Part shown: one piece after another, positions 36,441 to 45,159 of the stretch
How positions within the stretch are numbered: the first letter of the stretch is position 1
Layout of the letters: each line of letters begins with the position of its first letter
Assembly: GCF_017991995.1 (NCBI RefSeq)
Contig: NZ_JAGOPN010000003.1
Span: 310,001 to 374,000, forward strand
From: Pseudacidovorax sp.
GTDB lineage: Bacteria > Pseudomonadota > Gammaproteobacteria > Burkholderiales > Burkholderiaceae_C
Length of the DNA: 64,000 bases
Direction: 5' to 3'
The notes under the pieces: generated by a model
Told to the model about the DNA's origin: nothing
The model's database searches: none
The model's input: only the letters and a program-made list of their open reading frames with translations
Program-made: the position numbers and the translations under genes

Positions 36441-36902
36441 TCAGGCCCGCAGCGCCTGCCAGACCCGCTCGATGGCCTGCCGGTAGGGCAGGGTAAAGCC
36501 GTCCAGCGGCTCCTGCGGCGTGAGCCAGCGGAAGTCGAACACCAGACCGTCCTCTTCCGGGCTTCCGTGGGCGGTGTGTTCGAAGCGCTCGGGCAGCGGC
36601 GCGTCGATGCGCAGCAGGAACAGATGCCACAGCTGCTCGTGCGTGTGGTCGTTGCCCTCGTGGCCTGCGGCGCAATGGCGCAGCAGCGTGCCCAGAGGCT
36701 GGAGCGGGCCGTCGAAGCGCAGGCCGGATTCCTCCAGCAGTTCGCGGCGGACTGCTTCTTCGGGTGACTCGCCGGGCTCGATGGTGCCCTTGACCAGTTG
36801 CATGCCGCGGTCCCCCGGATGGTGGAAGACCAGCAGCCGGCCGCGCGCGTCCACCACGCAGGCGCAGGCCTTGCCGATGGGGGCGACGGCCGGCGTGTCC
36901 AT
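36441..36902 (-). CDS. NUDIX hydrolase
   Basis: 153 residues with an intact NUDIX box: KGTIEPGESPEEAVRREL followed by LEESGL. Flanking features are ACACVVDARGRLLVFHHPGD at the start and FDFRWLTPQEPLDGF near the end. The substrate is unknown. ATG 36902 (MDTPAVAP) is preferred; an in-frame start 12 codons earlier lies inside the YqeY gene. It lies 4 bases after yqeY ends on the same strand, so rpsU, yqeY and this gene may be one transcript. Confidence 0.88.
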   Translation of the reverse strand: MDTPAVAPIGKACACVVDARGRLLVFHHPGDRGMQLVKGTIEPGESPEEAVRRELLEESGLRFDGPLQPLGTLLRHCAAGHEGNDHTHEQLWHLFLLRIDAPLPERFEHTAHGSPEEDGLVFDFRWLTPQEPLDGFTLPYRQAIERVWQALRA

Positions 36903-36906
36903 GCAA

Positions 36907-37353
36907 TCAGCCGGCGAGTGCGGCCTTGACCGCGGCACTGACCTGGCCCATCTCGGCCTTGCCCGCCAGGCGCTGCTTGGCGGCGCCCATCACCTTGCCC
37001 ATGTCGCCGGGCCCGCTGGCGCCCAGCTCGGCCACGATGGCCTTGACCTCGGCGTCGATTTCGTCGGCGCCCAGGCGCTGGGGCAGGTAGGCCTCGAGCA
37101 CGGCGACCTCGGCGGCTTCCTTGTCGGCCAGTTCGGTGCGGCCGGCCTGGGTGAAGGCGGTGATGGAGTCCTTGCGCTGCTTGATCATCTTGTCGATCAC
37201 GGCCACGACGGCGGCGTCATCCAGCTCGATGCGCTCGTCCACTTCCTTCTGCTTCATCGCGGCCAGCAGCAGGCGGATGGTGCCCAGGCGCTCGGCTTCC
37301 TTGGCGCGCATGGCGGTCTTCATGTCTTCGGTGATGCGGGCCTTGAGGCTCAT
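36907..37353 (-). CDS. GatB/YqeY domain protein
   Basis: 148 residues, the full length of the YqeY family. Features: LKARITEDMKTAMRAKEAER, GTIRLLLAAMKQKEVDERIE, LPQRLGADEIDAEV and GDMGKVMGAAKQRLAGKAEM. The domain resembles the tRNA-binding tail of GatB; a role in tRNA-dependent amidation has been suggested but not proven. It sits 129 bases downstream of rpsU, a common arrangement in betaproteobacteria. Confidence 0.93.
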   Translation of the reverse strand: MSLKARITEDMKTAMRAKEAERLGTIRLLLAAMKQKEVDERIELDDAAVVAVIDKMIKQRKDSITAFTQAGRTELADKEAAEVAVLEAYLPQRLGADEIDAEVKAIVAELGASGPGDMGKVMGAAKQRLAGKAEMGQVSAAVKAALAG

Positions 37354-37398
37354 GGTGCGTCCTTGCTGGGTGAAGAAGAGGGAGTGGGAAAAAGACGA

Positions 37399-37428
37399 AA
37401 GCCGCGGCAGGTTTCCCCGGCGCGGCTT
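37399..37428 (-). terminator. Possible attenuator hairpin between rpsU and yqeY
   Basis: An 8-bp stem (AAGCCGCG with CGCGGCTT) with a 14-base loop, followed on the minus strand by TCGTCTTTTT. The T-run begins some bases after the stem, so it may only partly end rpsU transcripts and let yqeY be read at a lower level. Confidence 0.5.
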
Positions 37429-37482
37429 GCTTGGTGCGCGACCGGCGGCGTCGAGGACGTGCCGGTGTTGCCTGCAGATCGA

Positions 37483-37695
37483 TCAGTACAGCTTCTTGGG
37501 CAGCTGCATGCTGCGCACGCGCTTGTAGTGGCGCTTGACGGCCGCGGCCTTCTTGCGCTTGCGCTCGGCGGTCGGCTTTTCGTAGAACTCGCGGGCGCGC
37601 AGGTCGGTCAGCAGGCCGAGCTTTTCGATGGTGCGCTTGAAGCGGCGCAGCGCGACGTCGAAGGGCTCGTTTTCTTTAACGCGGATGGTGGTCAT
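37483..37695 (-). CDS. rpsU: 30S ribosomal protein S21
   Basis: 70 residues, the normal length of S21. Sequence features: [20 protein letters not shown] at the start, [14 protein letters not shown] in the middle and an Arg/Lys-rich tail ending MQLPKKLY. It binds 16S rRNA near the anti-Shine-Dalgarno helix and helps initiation. It has its own sigma-70 promoter and a leader of about 100 bases. Here it is followed by yqeY rather than being next to tsaD/dnaG as in E. coli. Confidence 0.97.
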
Positions 37696-37805
37696 TGATT
37701 CAAAGAGATGTTGAATGTGACCAGGGAAGATCGAGGCCCCCGGCCGGTGGTCCTCAACTCGAAAGATTTGCGGCCCGCTGAGGGGTAGGCCAAAGTTAGC
37801 CGGCT

Positions 37806-37834
37806 AATGTAGCAGATTTAGGAGCGCCGCTCAA
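37806..37834 (-). promoter_or_regulatory. Sigma-70 promoter of rpsU
   Basis: On the minus strand TTGAGC (37834-37829), a 17-base spacer and TACATT (37811-37806). Transcription would start near 37800, about 100 bases before the rpsU ATG. Confidence 0.65.
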
Positions 37835-37950
37835 GCTGCCTCGGGTGCTTGGCGGCGCGTGCCTGGCGCGACGCCGGAGACGATGGGGCTGAGGCGCCGT
37901 ATCCCCGGCAACCCGCGTCGTCGTGCTGCGCCAGCGGTGGCCCGGCGCGC

Positions 37951-39171
37951 TCAGCCGGCCTGCAGCGCCTGCGCGCAGGCGTGTGCGCTGGCCCAGGCCC
38001 ACTGGAAGTTGTAGCCGCCCAGCCAGCCGGTCACGTCCACCGTCTCGCCGATGAAGAAGAGGCCGGCCTGGCGCGCGGCTTCCAGGGTCTGCGAGGACAG
38101 CTCGCGCGTGTCCACGCCGCCGGCCGTGACCTCGGCCTTCTTGTAGCCCTCGGTGCCGTCGGGCACCAGCGACCAGCGGCTGATGCGCTCGGCCAAGCGG
38201 GCCAGTGACTTGTCGGCCGCCTCGTTGATGGGCCGCTGCAGGCCCGGGTCCTCGCCGGTCCAGGCATCGGCCAGTCGCGAGGGCACCAGCGTCGCCAGTT
38301 CGTTCGCCACCCGCTTGCGCGAATCGCGCTTCGCCTCGGTCAGGCGGGCCTGCACGTCGGTGCCCGGTGCGAAGTCCAGCGTCAGCGGCGTGCCGGGCTG
38401 CCAGTAGCTGGAGATCTGCAGGATGGCCGGCCCCGAAAGCCCGCGGTGGGTGAACAGCAGGTCCTCGTCGAAGCGCATCCGCGCCTTGCCGCTGCCGGTG
38501 CTGATGGCGACCGGCAGCGCCAGGCCGGCGAGTTGCGCATAGGGCGCCCAGGCCTGGCCGCCGAAGGTCAGCGGCACCAGCGCGGGCCGCGGGGCGATGG
38601 TCCGCAGGCCGAACTGCGCCGCGATGCGCCAGCCGAAGTCGGTGGCGCCGATCTGCGGGATGGCCAAGCCGCCCGTGGCGATGACCAGTTGTGGCGCCTC
38701 CACCGGCCCCCGTGCGGTCTGCAGCCAGTAGCGGCCAGCCCCGGCGTCGAAGGCGACCGACTGCACGGCGCAGGGCTGCCAGCGTTCGACCCGGCCGTCG
38801 GCGCATTCGGCCAGCAGCAGATCGATGATCTGCTGCGAGGGCCCGTCGCAGAAGAGCTGGCCCTTGTGCTTCTCGTGCCAGGCGATGCCGTGGCGGTCCA
38901 CCAGCGCGATGAAGTCGGCGGGCGTGTAGCGGGCCAGGGCCGAGCGGCAGAAATGCGGGTTCTCGCCCAGGTAATGGCGCTGCGGCGCGCGCGGGTCGAG
39001 TTCGCGGTTGGTGAAGTTGCAGCGGCCACCGCCGGAGACGCGGATCTTCTCGGCCACGCGCTCGGCATGGTCGATGAGCAGCACGCGCAGGCCGCGCTGG
39101 CCGGCCTGCGCCGCGCAGAAGAGGCCGGCGGCACCGGCGCCGATGACGATGGCGTCGAAGTTGGAGGACAT
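37951..39171 (-). CDS. HI0933-family FAD-dependent oxidoreductase (YhiN-like)
   Basis: 406 residues. The N-terminal Rossmann motif is AIVIGAGAAGLFCAAQAGQ (about 7-25); VSGGGRCNFTNRELDP and KHKGQLFCDGPSQQIIDLL are hallmarks of the HI0933/YhiN group, as is the closing GYNFQWAWASAHAC. These flavoproteins have no firmly known substrate. ATG 39171 starts at the FAD motif; upstream in-frame sequence does not fit the family. It is isolated, with about 250 bases to rpsU downstream and 137 to cobA upstream. Confidence 0.9.
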   Translation of the reverse strand: MSSNFDAIVIGAGAAGLFCAAQAGQRGLRVLLIDHAERVAEKIRVSGGGRCNFTNRELDPRAPQRHYLGENPHFCRSALARYTPADFIALVDRHGIAWHEKHKGQLFCDGPSQQIIDLLLAECADGRVERWQPCAVQSVAFDAGAGRYWLQTARGPVEAPQLVIATGGLAIPQIGATDFGWRIAAQFGLRTIAPRPALVPLTFGGQAWAPYAQLAGLALPVAISTGSGKARMRFDEDLLFTHRGLSGPAILQISSYWQPGTPLTLDFAPGTDVQARLTEAKRDSRKRVANELATLVPSRLADAWTGEDPGLQRPINEAADKSLARLAERISRWSLVPDGTEGYKKAEVTAGGVDTRELSSQTLEAARQAGLFFIGETVDVTGWLGGYNFQWAWASAHACAQALQAG

Positions 39172-39308
39172 GGGGCGCGCAGTATCCGTTGCCCGGCCGG
39201 GCTGCAAGTTGCTGAGGTCGGCGTCGCCCGGCGCGAAGTCGGCCGCGCAGGTCCTCATCGATGCCGGCCGAGGCTGACCTCTACCAGGGCGGCGCGGAAC
39301 GCTTCGGT

Positions 39309-40121
39309 TCAGGTCCCGAAGCGTGACGAGGCCGTGTCGCCGACCGCCGCCATGCCGCGCAGCACATCCCCCACCACGATGATCGACGGGCTGCCCAGGC
39401 CACTGTGCGCCAGATCGGCGACCAGCGTGCCCAGGGTGGCGACGATCTGCCGTTGCCGCGGCAGGCTGGCATGCTGCACTACCGCCACCGGCGTGGCGGC
39501 CGGCAGGCCGCCGGCCAGTAACTGCTGCTGGATGTGGGCCGCGCCGGCCACGCCCATGTAGATGACCAGCGTCAGCCGCGCGTCGCGGGCCGTGGCGGCC
39601 AGGGCGGCCCAGTCGGTACTGTCGTGGCGCGCGCTGTCGGCCGCGCCGGTCTTGGCATGGCCGGTGACGAACACCACGCCCGCCGCATGGTCGCGGTGGG
39701 TCAGCGGCACGCCCAGTGCCGTCACCGCGGCCAGGCCGGCGGTGATGCCGTTGACCACCTCGCAGGCGATGCCGGCCTCGCGCAGGTGCTCAACCTCTTC
39801 GCCGCCGCGGCCGAAGACGAAGGGATCGCCGCCCTTGAGGCGCACCACGGTCTCGCCTTCCTGCACGGCGGTGATCATCAGCTTCTCGATGAAGGACTGC
39901 GGCGTGCTCTTGCAGCCGCCGCGCTTGCCGACGTGCACGATGCGCGCGTCGGGCCGGGCCCACTGCAGGATCTCGTCGTTGACCAGGTCGTCCACCAGCA
40001 GCACGGTCGCGGCCTGGATGGCCTTCACGGCCTTGAGGGTGAGCAGTTCCGGATCGCCCGGGCCAGCACCGACGAGGGTGCAGCGGCCAAGGGGGCGGGA
40101 GGCGTTCGTGGGCGTGTTCAT
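39309..40121 (-). CDS. cobA: Uroporphyrinogen-III C-methyltransferase
   Basis: 270 residues of the SUMT family (single-domain, not the fused CysG type). It makes precorrin-2 from uroporphyrinogen III with SAM, the entry to sirohaem and B12. Motifs: TLVGAGPGDPELLTLKAVK near 15-33, VRLKGGDPFVFGRGGEE and a VVNGITAGLAAVTALGVPLT stretch. It overlaps ybiB by four bases (ATGA) and ends the nitrate assimilation run, where it can supply sirohaem for nitrite reductase. Confidence 0.95.
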   Translation of the reverse strand: MNTPTNASRPLGRCTLVGAGPGDPELLTLKAVKAIQAATVLLVDDLVNDEILQWARPDARIVHVGKRGGCKSTPQSFIEKLMITAVQEGETVVRLKGGDPFVFGRGGEEVEHLREAGIACEVVNGITAGLAAVTALGVPLTHRDHAAGVVFVTGHAKTGAADSARHDSTDWAALAATARDARLTLVIYMGVAGAAHIQQQLLAGGLPAATPVAVVQHASLPRQRQIVATLGTLVADLAHSGLGSPSIIVVGDVLRGMAAVGDTASSRFGT

Positions 40122-41026
40122 GCGTGGGCGGCCAGCTGGCGGATGTGCGCGACCTGGGCGGCGATCGCATCGGGAAGGGGCAATTCGCCCGCCAGCACGC
40201 GGCGGGTGTAGGCGGCGGTGGCGACGGCGTCGAGTTCGGCCGGCAGGCCGGGGATCTCGGCCAGTGTGCCGGGCTGCTGCGTCTGCAGCGCCTGGCGCTG
40301 GCCGCGCACGAAACCTTCGACGTGCAGGGTGCGGCGCGGATCCACCACCACCTCGCCTTCGAGGCCGCGCGAGAGCATGGCTGTCATGCCCAGCAACTCG
40401 AACAGCTCGGTCATCACCGTGCCGAAGGCGGGATGGGTGTAGCTGCCCACCACCACCGCCGGGCCGGCCACCGGCTGCATCAGCTTGACCACGCTGTGGC
40501 CCGCGTTGCGCAGGCCGACCACGCGGCGCACTTCCAGCAGGCGCTTGAGGCCGCCGTGCAGCAGGCCGGTGTCGACCACGGCGATCTGGCCGGTGTCCAG
40601 CGGCGTCAGCGTCGTCGCTTCGGCATGGCCCAGTTCGGCCAGCACCTCGGCGGCCGTGACCCGGCTGCTTTCGGTGCGGCTGCCGTGCACCAGCACCGGC
40701 AGGCCTTCGCGGGCCAGCAGCAGCGCCAGCAGGGGCGTGAGCACCGGCAAACGGCGCGCGCCGTTGTAGCTGGGTAGCACGACCACCGGACCGGCCAGGC
40801 TCTGCACGCAGGCCAGCCGCGCATGGGTGGCGTCGAGGAAGCCGGCCATCTCCTGCGTGGTCTCGCCCTTGACGCGCATGGCCAGGCAGAACGCACCGAT
40901 CTCCAGGTCGGTGACGCTGCCGTCCAGCACCTGGCCGAAGAGGTCGGCCGCCTGCTCGCGGGCGAGGGGCTTCGCGCCGCGCGCGCCGCGGCCGATTTCC
41001 TTGATGTAGTGCGCAATGCTTCCCAT
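40118..41026 (-). CDS. ybiB: YbiB family protein (TrpD2, anthranilate phosphoribosyltransferase-like)
   Basis: 302 residues. It has the glycosyltransferase family 3 fold (ARGAKPLAREQAADLFGQVL, CLAMRVKGETTQEMAGFLDA, LRNAGHSVVKLMQP) but not the normal TrpD phosphate loop. E. coli YbiB is a nucleic-acid-binding protein without TrpD activity; no trp gene is nearby. It is 47 bases after nasA and overlaps cobA by ATGA. Its steady place in a nitrate operon suggests a link, but the role is unknown. Confidence 0.85.
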   Translation of the reverse strand: MGSIAHYIKEIGRGARGAKPLAREQAADLFGQVLDGSVTDLEIGAFCLAMRVKGETTQEMAGFLDATHARLACVQSLAGPVVVLPSYNGARRLPVLTPLLALLLAREGLPVLVHGSRTESSRVTAAEVLAELGHAEATTLTPLDTGQIAVVDTGLLHGGLKRLLEVRRVVGLRNAGHSVVKLMQPVAGPAVVVGSYTHPAFGTVMTELFELLGMTAMLSRGLEGEVVVDPRRTLHVEGFVRGQRQALQTQQPGTLAEIPGLPAELDAVATAAYTRRVLAGELPLPDAIAAQVAHIRQLAAHA

Positions 41027-41073
41027 GGGTGGCCGGATTGTCCCGCAGCGCTTATGCCGGAATGCGAGGGCGC

Positions 41074-43911
41074 TTATGCCGCCTGGCGATGCAGGCGCAC
41101 CGGCGTCTCGCGCACCATGCGGCGCAGTTCGGGCACGCAGGAGCCGCAGTGGGTGCCGCAGCGCAGCGCCTGTTGCAGGCTGGCCAGGCGCTCGCCCTCG
41201 CTGCCGTCGCAGGCCGCCAGGTGCTCGCCGATGGTCTGCGCCGCCACGCCGAAGCAGTTGCACACGGTCTTGCCGCGCGACACCACCGCTACCGGCGCCG
41301 TCGCCTGGTACGACAGCAGGCGACGGCCGAAGGCCTGAGCCGGCAGCCGGTCCTGGATCAGCGTCTTGAGCCAGCCCTCGGCGCGGGTGTCGCCAGCCAG
41401 CAGCACGGCGCGCACATGGGCGATTTCACCGTCGCGCTGCAGCCGCACGGCGCGGCGGTGGCCGCGGGCCGGGTCGGCGTAGCGCAGGGCCTGACCGTCG
41501 CCCAGGCCGAGCAGGGCCTCGATGCGGTCGACCAGCGCGGCGGGCGGTGGCCTGTCGGCTGCGACGCGCAGCAGCACGCCGCCTTCGCCGCCACCGGCAC
41601 CTTCGTCGCCGAAGGGCACGCAGCTGACAAAGCGCAGGTCGCGCGCCGCCTCGCGCAGCGCCTGCCGCACGGCCAGCGCCCGGTCGGCGGGCAGCCAGGC
41701 GATGCCCAGCAGCGTCCAGGGCAGGGCCGCGCGGCGGATGCGCACGGCCGCGTGCTTGAGTTCGGGCTGCTTGGAGGTGGGGCAGAAGGTGGGCGTCGTC
41801 AGGCCGTTGACGCCGGTCATCTCCCGGCCCTGCGGGTCCCGGCCGCCGAGGAACTCCTCGCCCCAGTGCATCGCGAGGAAGGTCTGCGCCGGCGCCAGCG
41901 TGGCATCGGGCTGCACCGGCAGCACCGCGCTGCCGCGGCGGGAGCTGACCTCGACCAGGTCGCCGGCCGCCAGGCCTTCGCGGGCCATGTCCTGCGGGGC
42001 CATCTGCAGCGCCGGCTCGGCCACATGGCCGAACAGCCGGCCGAGCGTGCCGGTGCGGCTCATGCCGTGCCACTGGTCGCGCAGGCGGCCGGTGTTGAGT
42101 GCATAGGGCCAGTCGGCGTCGCGTGCCTCGGCCAGCGGGCGCCAGGGCTCGGGGCTGAAGCGGGCGCGGCCGTCGGGCGTGGCGAAGACGCCGTCCTGGT
42201 ACAGGCGCGCCGTGCCGGCCGCTTGCCCTTCCGGCATGGGCCACTGCTGCGGGCCGAGTTCGTCCAGCAGGGCGTAGGAAAGGCCGGTGATGTCCAGGTC
42301 GCGGCCACGGGTGGTGGCGCGGTGCTCGTTCCAGACCTGCTCGGGCGTGTCGTAGGCGGTGAGGGCGTGCGTGGCGGGTGCCAGTGCCTGCAGGGCCAGC
42401 CGCGACTGCAGCCGCCGGCCGAAGTCGGCCGCGATGGCCCAGTCGTGGCGCGCCTCGCCGGGCGCCGCGACGGCGGGCCGCACGCGCGAGATGCGCCGCT
42501 CGCTGTTGGTGACCGTGCCGTCCTTCTCGCCCCAGGTGGTGGCGGGCAGCAGCAGGTCGGCGAAGGCAACCGTGGCGGTGGTGGCGAAGGCTTCCTGCAG
42601 CACGACGAATTCGCAGCGCTCCAGCGCCCGACGCACCAGCGCCTGGTCGGGCATGGACTGGGCGGGGTTGGTGCAGGCGATCAACAGCGCGCGCACCCGG
42701 CCTTCGGCGGCGGCACGGAACATCTCGATGGCGCTCAGGCCCGGCGTGGCCGGGATGGTCGGAACGCCCCAGAAGGCGGCCACCTCGGCCCGGTGATCGG
42801 CGTTGGCCATGTCGCGGTGCGCGGGCAGCAGGTTCGACAGGCCGCCCACCTCGCGGCCGCCCATGGCATTGGGCTGGCCGGTCAGCGAGAAGGGGCCGGC
42901 ACCCGGTTGGCCGATCTGGCCCGTGGCAAGGTGCAGATTGATGAGCGCCGCGTTCTTGTCCGTGCCGTGCGAGGACTGGTTCAGTCCCATGCAATACAGG
43001 CTGAGCGTGGGCGCACGGCGCGCCGCATCGCCGGTGCCGCCGGTGGCGAACAGGCGCGCGGCTTCCACGATGTCGGCAATGGGCAGGCCACAGATCTCGC
43101 TCACGCGCTCGGGGGTGCAGTCCTGCACCGTTGCGCGCAGCGCCTCTAAGCCATGGGTGTGGGCGTCGATGAAGGCGGCGTCGGTCCAGCCTTCGCGCAG
43201 CATCACATGCAGCAGGCCGTGGAAGAGCATGACGTCGCTGCCCGGTTGCAGCGCCAGGTGCAGGTCGGCGATCTCGCAGGTGTCGGTGCGGCGCGGGTCG
43301 ACCACCACGATCTTCATGGCCGGGTTGGCGCGCTTCGCTTCTTCGATGCGGCGGAAGAAGATGGGATGCGCCCATGCCGTGTTGCTGCCGGCGATGAACA
43401 GGCAGCCGGCGTCCTTCACGTCGTCGTAGCAGGCAGGCGGAGCGTCGGCGCCCAGTGTCCTCTTGTAGCCGGCCACGGCGCTGCTCATGCACAGGCGCGA
43501 GTTGGTGTCGAGGTTGTTGGTGCCGATGAGGCCCTTGGCCAGCTTGTTGAAGACGTAGTAGTCCTCGGTGAGCAGCTGGCCCGACAGGTAGAAGCCGACG
43601 GCATCCGGGCCGTCCTCGGCGATCACGCGCGCGAAGCGATCGGCGGCGAGGTCCAGCGCCTCGTTCCAGCCGATGGCGTGGGGCGCTTTGCCGCGCGCGG
43701 GTCGCAGCGCCGGTGCCAGCAGCCGCGTCTGCTGCGCGATGGCGGGCGAGGCCGTCAGGTGCAGCGTGCTGCCCTTGGTGCACAGGCGGCCGAAGTTGGC
43801 AGGGTGGGACGGGTCGCCGCGCACGCCGGTGATGCGGTCGCCTTCGGTCTGGATGAGCACACCACAGCCCACGCCGCAGTACGGACAGGTGGAGCGCGTT
43901 TCCTCAGCCAT
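41074..43911 (-). CDS. nasA: Assimilatory nitrate reductase, catalytic subunit
   Basis: 945 residues. It reduces nitrate to nitrite in the cytoplasm. The N-terminus binds a [4Fe-4S] cluster (Cys9, Cys12, Cys16, Cys44), followed by the Mo-bis-MGD domains (YKRTLGADAPPACYDD, DPRRTDTCEIADLH, CMGLNQSSHGTDKN, LTGQPNAMGGREVGG). The C-terminal 50 residues form a BFD-like [2Fe-2S] domain with CNCFG and CGTHCGSCVPEL, which accepts electrons. Its start overlaps the upstream FAD oxidoreductase stop region by eight bases, pointing to coupled production of the electron donor and the reductase. Confidence 0.97.
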   Translation of the reverse strand: MAEETRSTCPYCGVGCGVLIQTEGDRITGVRGDPSHPANFGRLCTKGSTLHLTASPAIAQQTRLLAPALRPARGKAPHAIGWNEALDLAADRFARVIAEDGPDAVGFYLSGQLLTEDYYVFNKLAKGLIGTNNLDTNSRLCMSSAVAGYKRTLGADAPPACYDDVKDAGCLFIAGSNTAWAHPIFFRRIEEAKRANPAMKIVVVDPRRTDTCEIADLHLALQPGSDVMLFHGLLHVMLREGWTDAAFIDAHTHGLEALRATVQDCTPERVSEICGLPIADIVEAARLFATGGTGDAARRAPTLSLYCMGLNQSSHGTDKNAALINLHLATGQIGQPGAGPFSLTGQPNAMGGREVGGLSNLLPAHRDMANADHRAEVAAFWGVPTIPATPGLSAIEMFRAAAEGRVRALLIACTNPAQSMPDQALVRRALERCEFVVLQEAFATTATVAFADLLLPATTWGEKDGTVTNSERRISRVRPAVAAPGEARHDWAIAADFGRRLQSRLALQALAPATHALTAYDTPEQVWNEHRATTRGRDLDITGLSYALLDELGPQQWPMPEGQAAGTARLYQDGVFATPDGRARFSPEPWRPLAEARDADWPYALNTGRLRDQWHGMSRTGTLGRLFGHVAEPALQMAPQDMAREGLAAGDLVEVSSRRGSAVLPVQPDATLAPAQTFLAMHWGEEFLGGRDPQGREMTGVNGLTTPTFCPTSKQPELKHAAVRIRRAALPWTLLGIAWLPADRALAVRQALREAARDLRFVSCVPFGDEGAGGGEGGVLLRVAADRPPPAALVDRIEALLGLGDGQALRYADPARGHRRAVRLQRDGEIAHVRAVLLAGDTRAEGWLKTLIQDRLPAQAFGRRLLSYQATAPVAVVSRGKTVCNCFGVAAQTIGEHLAACDGSEGERLASLQQALRCGTHCGSCVPELRRMVRETPVRLHRQAA

Positions 43912-45121
43912 GCGCCGGCTCCCCGAAGATCAACTGCTCGCGCAACTCCGCCACGCTGCGGCCTTCGCGCAGCAGGTCCAGGTACCAGCCGCCGCCCTCG
44001 GCATCGCCGTAGAGGCAGGCGCCGACCAGCCGCTCGTCCTTGAGCACCAGCTTGCGGTAGACACCGCCTTCGGGGTCGCGCAGCACCAGCATCTCAGTGC
44101 CTTCGCCGCCCATGAAGTCGCCGGCCGACAGCAGTTCGACACCCGTCACTTTGAGCTTGGCCGAGACGGTGCTGCCCTCGTAGCGGCCGATGCCCATCTG
44201 CGCCAGGTGGTTGGCCGCCACGCGGCCCTGCTCGAACAGCGGCGCAACCAGGCCGTAGGCCACGCCGCGGTGCTGGGCGCATTCGCCCACGGCGTAGATG
44301 CGGCCGTCGGTCCCGGTCTGCAGCGTGTCGCTGACCACGATGCCGCGCTCGCAATACAGCCGCATCTGCTGCGCCAGCGCGATGTGCGGCCGGATGCCGA
44401 TGGCCATCACCACCAGGTCCGCGGGCAGCTCGCTGCCGTCCGTGAGGCGCACCGCGCGCACGCGGCCCTGGCCGTCGTCCAGCAGCGCCTCGGTCTGCGC
44501 GCCCAGGCGGAAGTTCAGGCCTTGTTGTGTTTCCAGCGTCTGGCGCAGCAGCGTGGCGGCCTCGGCGTCGAGCTGGCGCTCCATCAGCCACTCGTTGCGG
44601 TGCACCACAGTGACGGCCATGCCGCGACGGGCCAGGCCGCTGGCGGCTTCCAGGCCTAGCACGCCGCCGCCGACGACCACGGCATGGCGGTGCGTGCGGG
44701 CGGCCTCGATCATGGCCTCGGTGTCGGCGATGTCGCGGTGGGCGAGCACGCCGCGCAGGCCGGCGCCCGGCACCGGCAGCACCACGGGCTGCGAGCCGGT
44801 GGCCAGCAGCAGCCGGTCGTAGGCTGCCTCGGTGCCGTCGTCGGCGCGCACGATGCGGCGGGCGCGGTCCACCTGCGTGACGGTGCGGCCCGCATGCAGG
44901 GTGATGCCCTGCTCGCGGTACCAGTCCCAGTCGTTCAGCACGATGTCCTGCAGGCTGCGCTCGCCGGCCAGCACCGGCGACAGCAGGATGCGGTTGTAGT
45001 GCGGATGCGGCTCGGCACCGAACACCGTGATGTCGTAGAGCCCCGGCGCGATGGCCAGCAGCTCCTGCACCGTGCGCATGCCAGCCATGCCGTTGCCGAT
45101 CACCACCAGTTTCTGCCGCAT
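43904..45121 (-). CDS. NAD(P)H-FAD oxidoreductase, nitrate-reductase electron-transfer subunit
   Basis: 405 residues. It resembles the N-terminal half of NirB: FAD motif KLVVIGNGMAGMRTVQELL, NAD(P)H motif HAVVVGGGVLGLEAASGLAR, IYAVGECAQHRGVAYGLV, and the NirB-like YEGSTVSAKLKVTGVELLSA. It stops before the BFD and sirohaem domains of NirB, so it cannot reduce nitrite itself. It most likely passes electrons from NAD(P)H to the [2Fe-2S] tail of NasA, as NasB-type subunits do. It lies 38 bases after nrtD and overlaps nasA. Confidence 0.88.
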   Translation of the reverse strand: MRQKLVVIGNGMAGMRTVQELLAIAPGLYDITVFGAEPHPHYNRILLSPVLAGERSLQDIVLNDWDWYREQGITLHAGRTVTQVDRARRIVRADDGTEAAYDRLLLATGSQPVVLPVPGAGLRGVLAHRDIADTEAMIEAARTHRHAVVVGGGVLGLEAASGLARRGMAVTVVHRNEWLMERQLDAEAATLLRQTLETQQGLNFRLGAQTEALLDDGQGRVRAVRLTDGSELPADLVVMAIGIRPHIALAQQMRLYCERGIVVSDTLQTGTDGRIYAVGECAQHRGVAYGLVAPLFEQGRVAANHLAQMGIGRYEGSTVSAKLKVTGVELLSAGDFMGGEGTEMLVLRDPEGGVYRKLVLKDERLVGACLYGDAEGGGWYLDLLREGRSVAELREQLIFGEPAHG

Positions 45122-45159
45122 CCTTGTCTCCTGCGTGCCGTGTTCCCGCGTGGCCGCCC

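Noticed and set aside
41029-43149. A 706-codon open frame opposite nasA
   Set aside because: No motif and composition of an antisense shadow; nasA shows all cluster cysteines.
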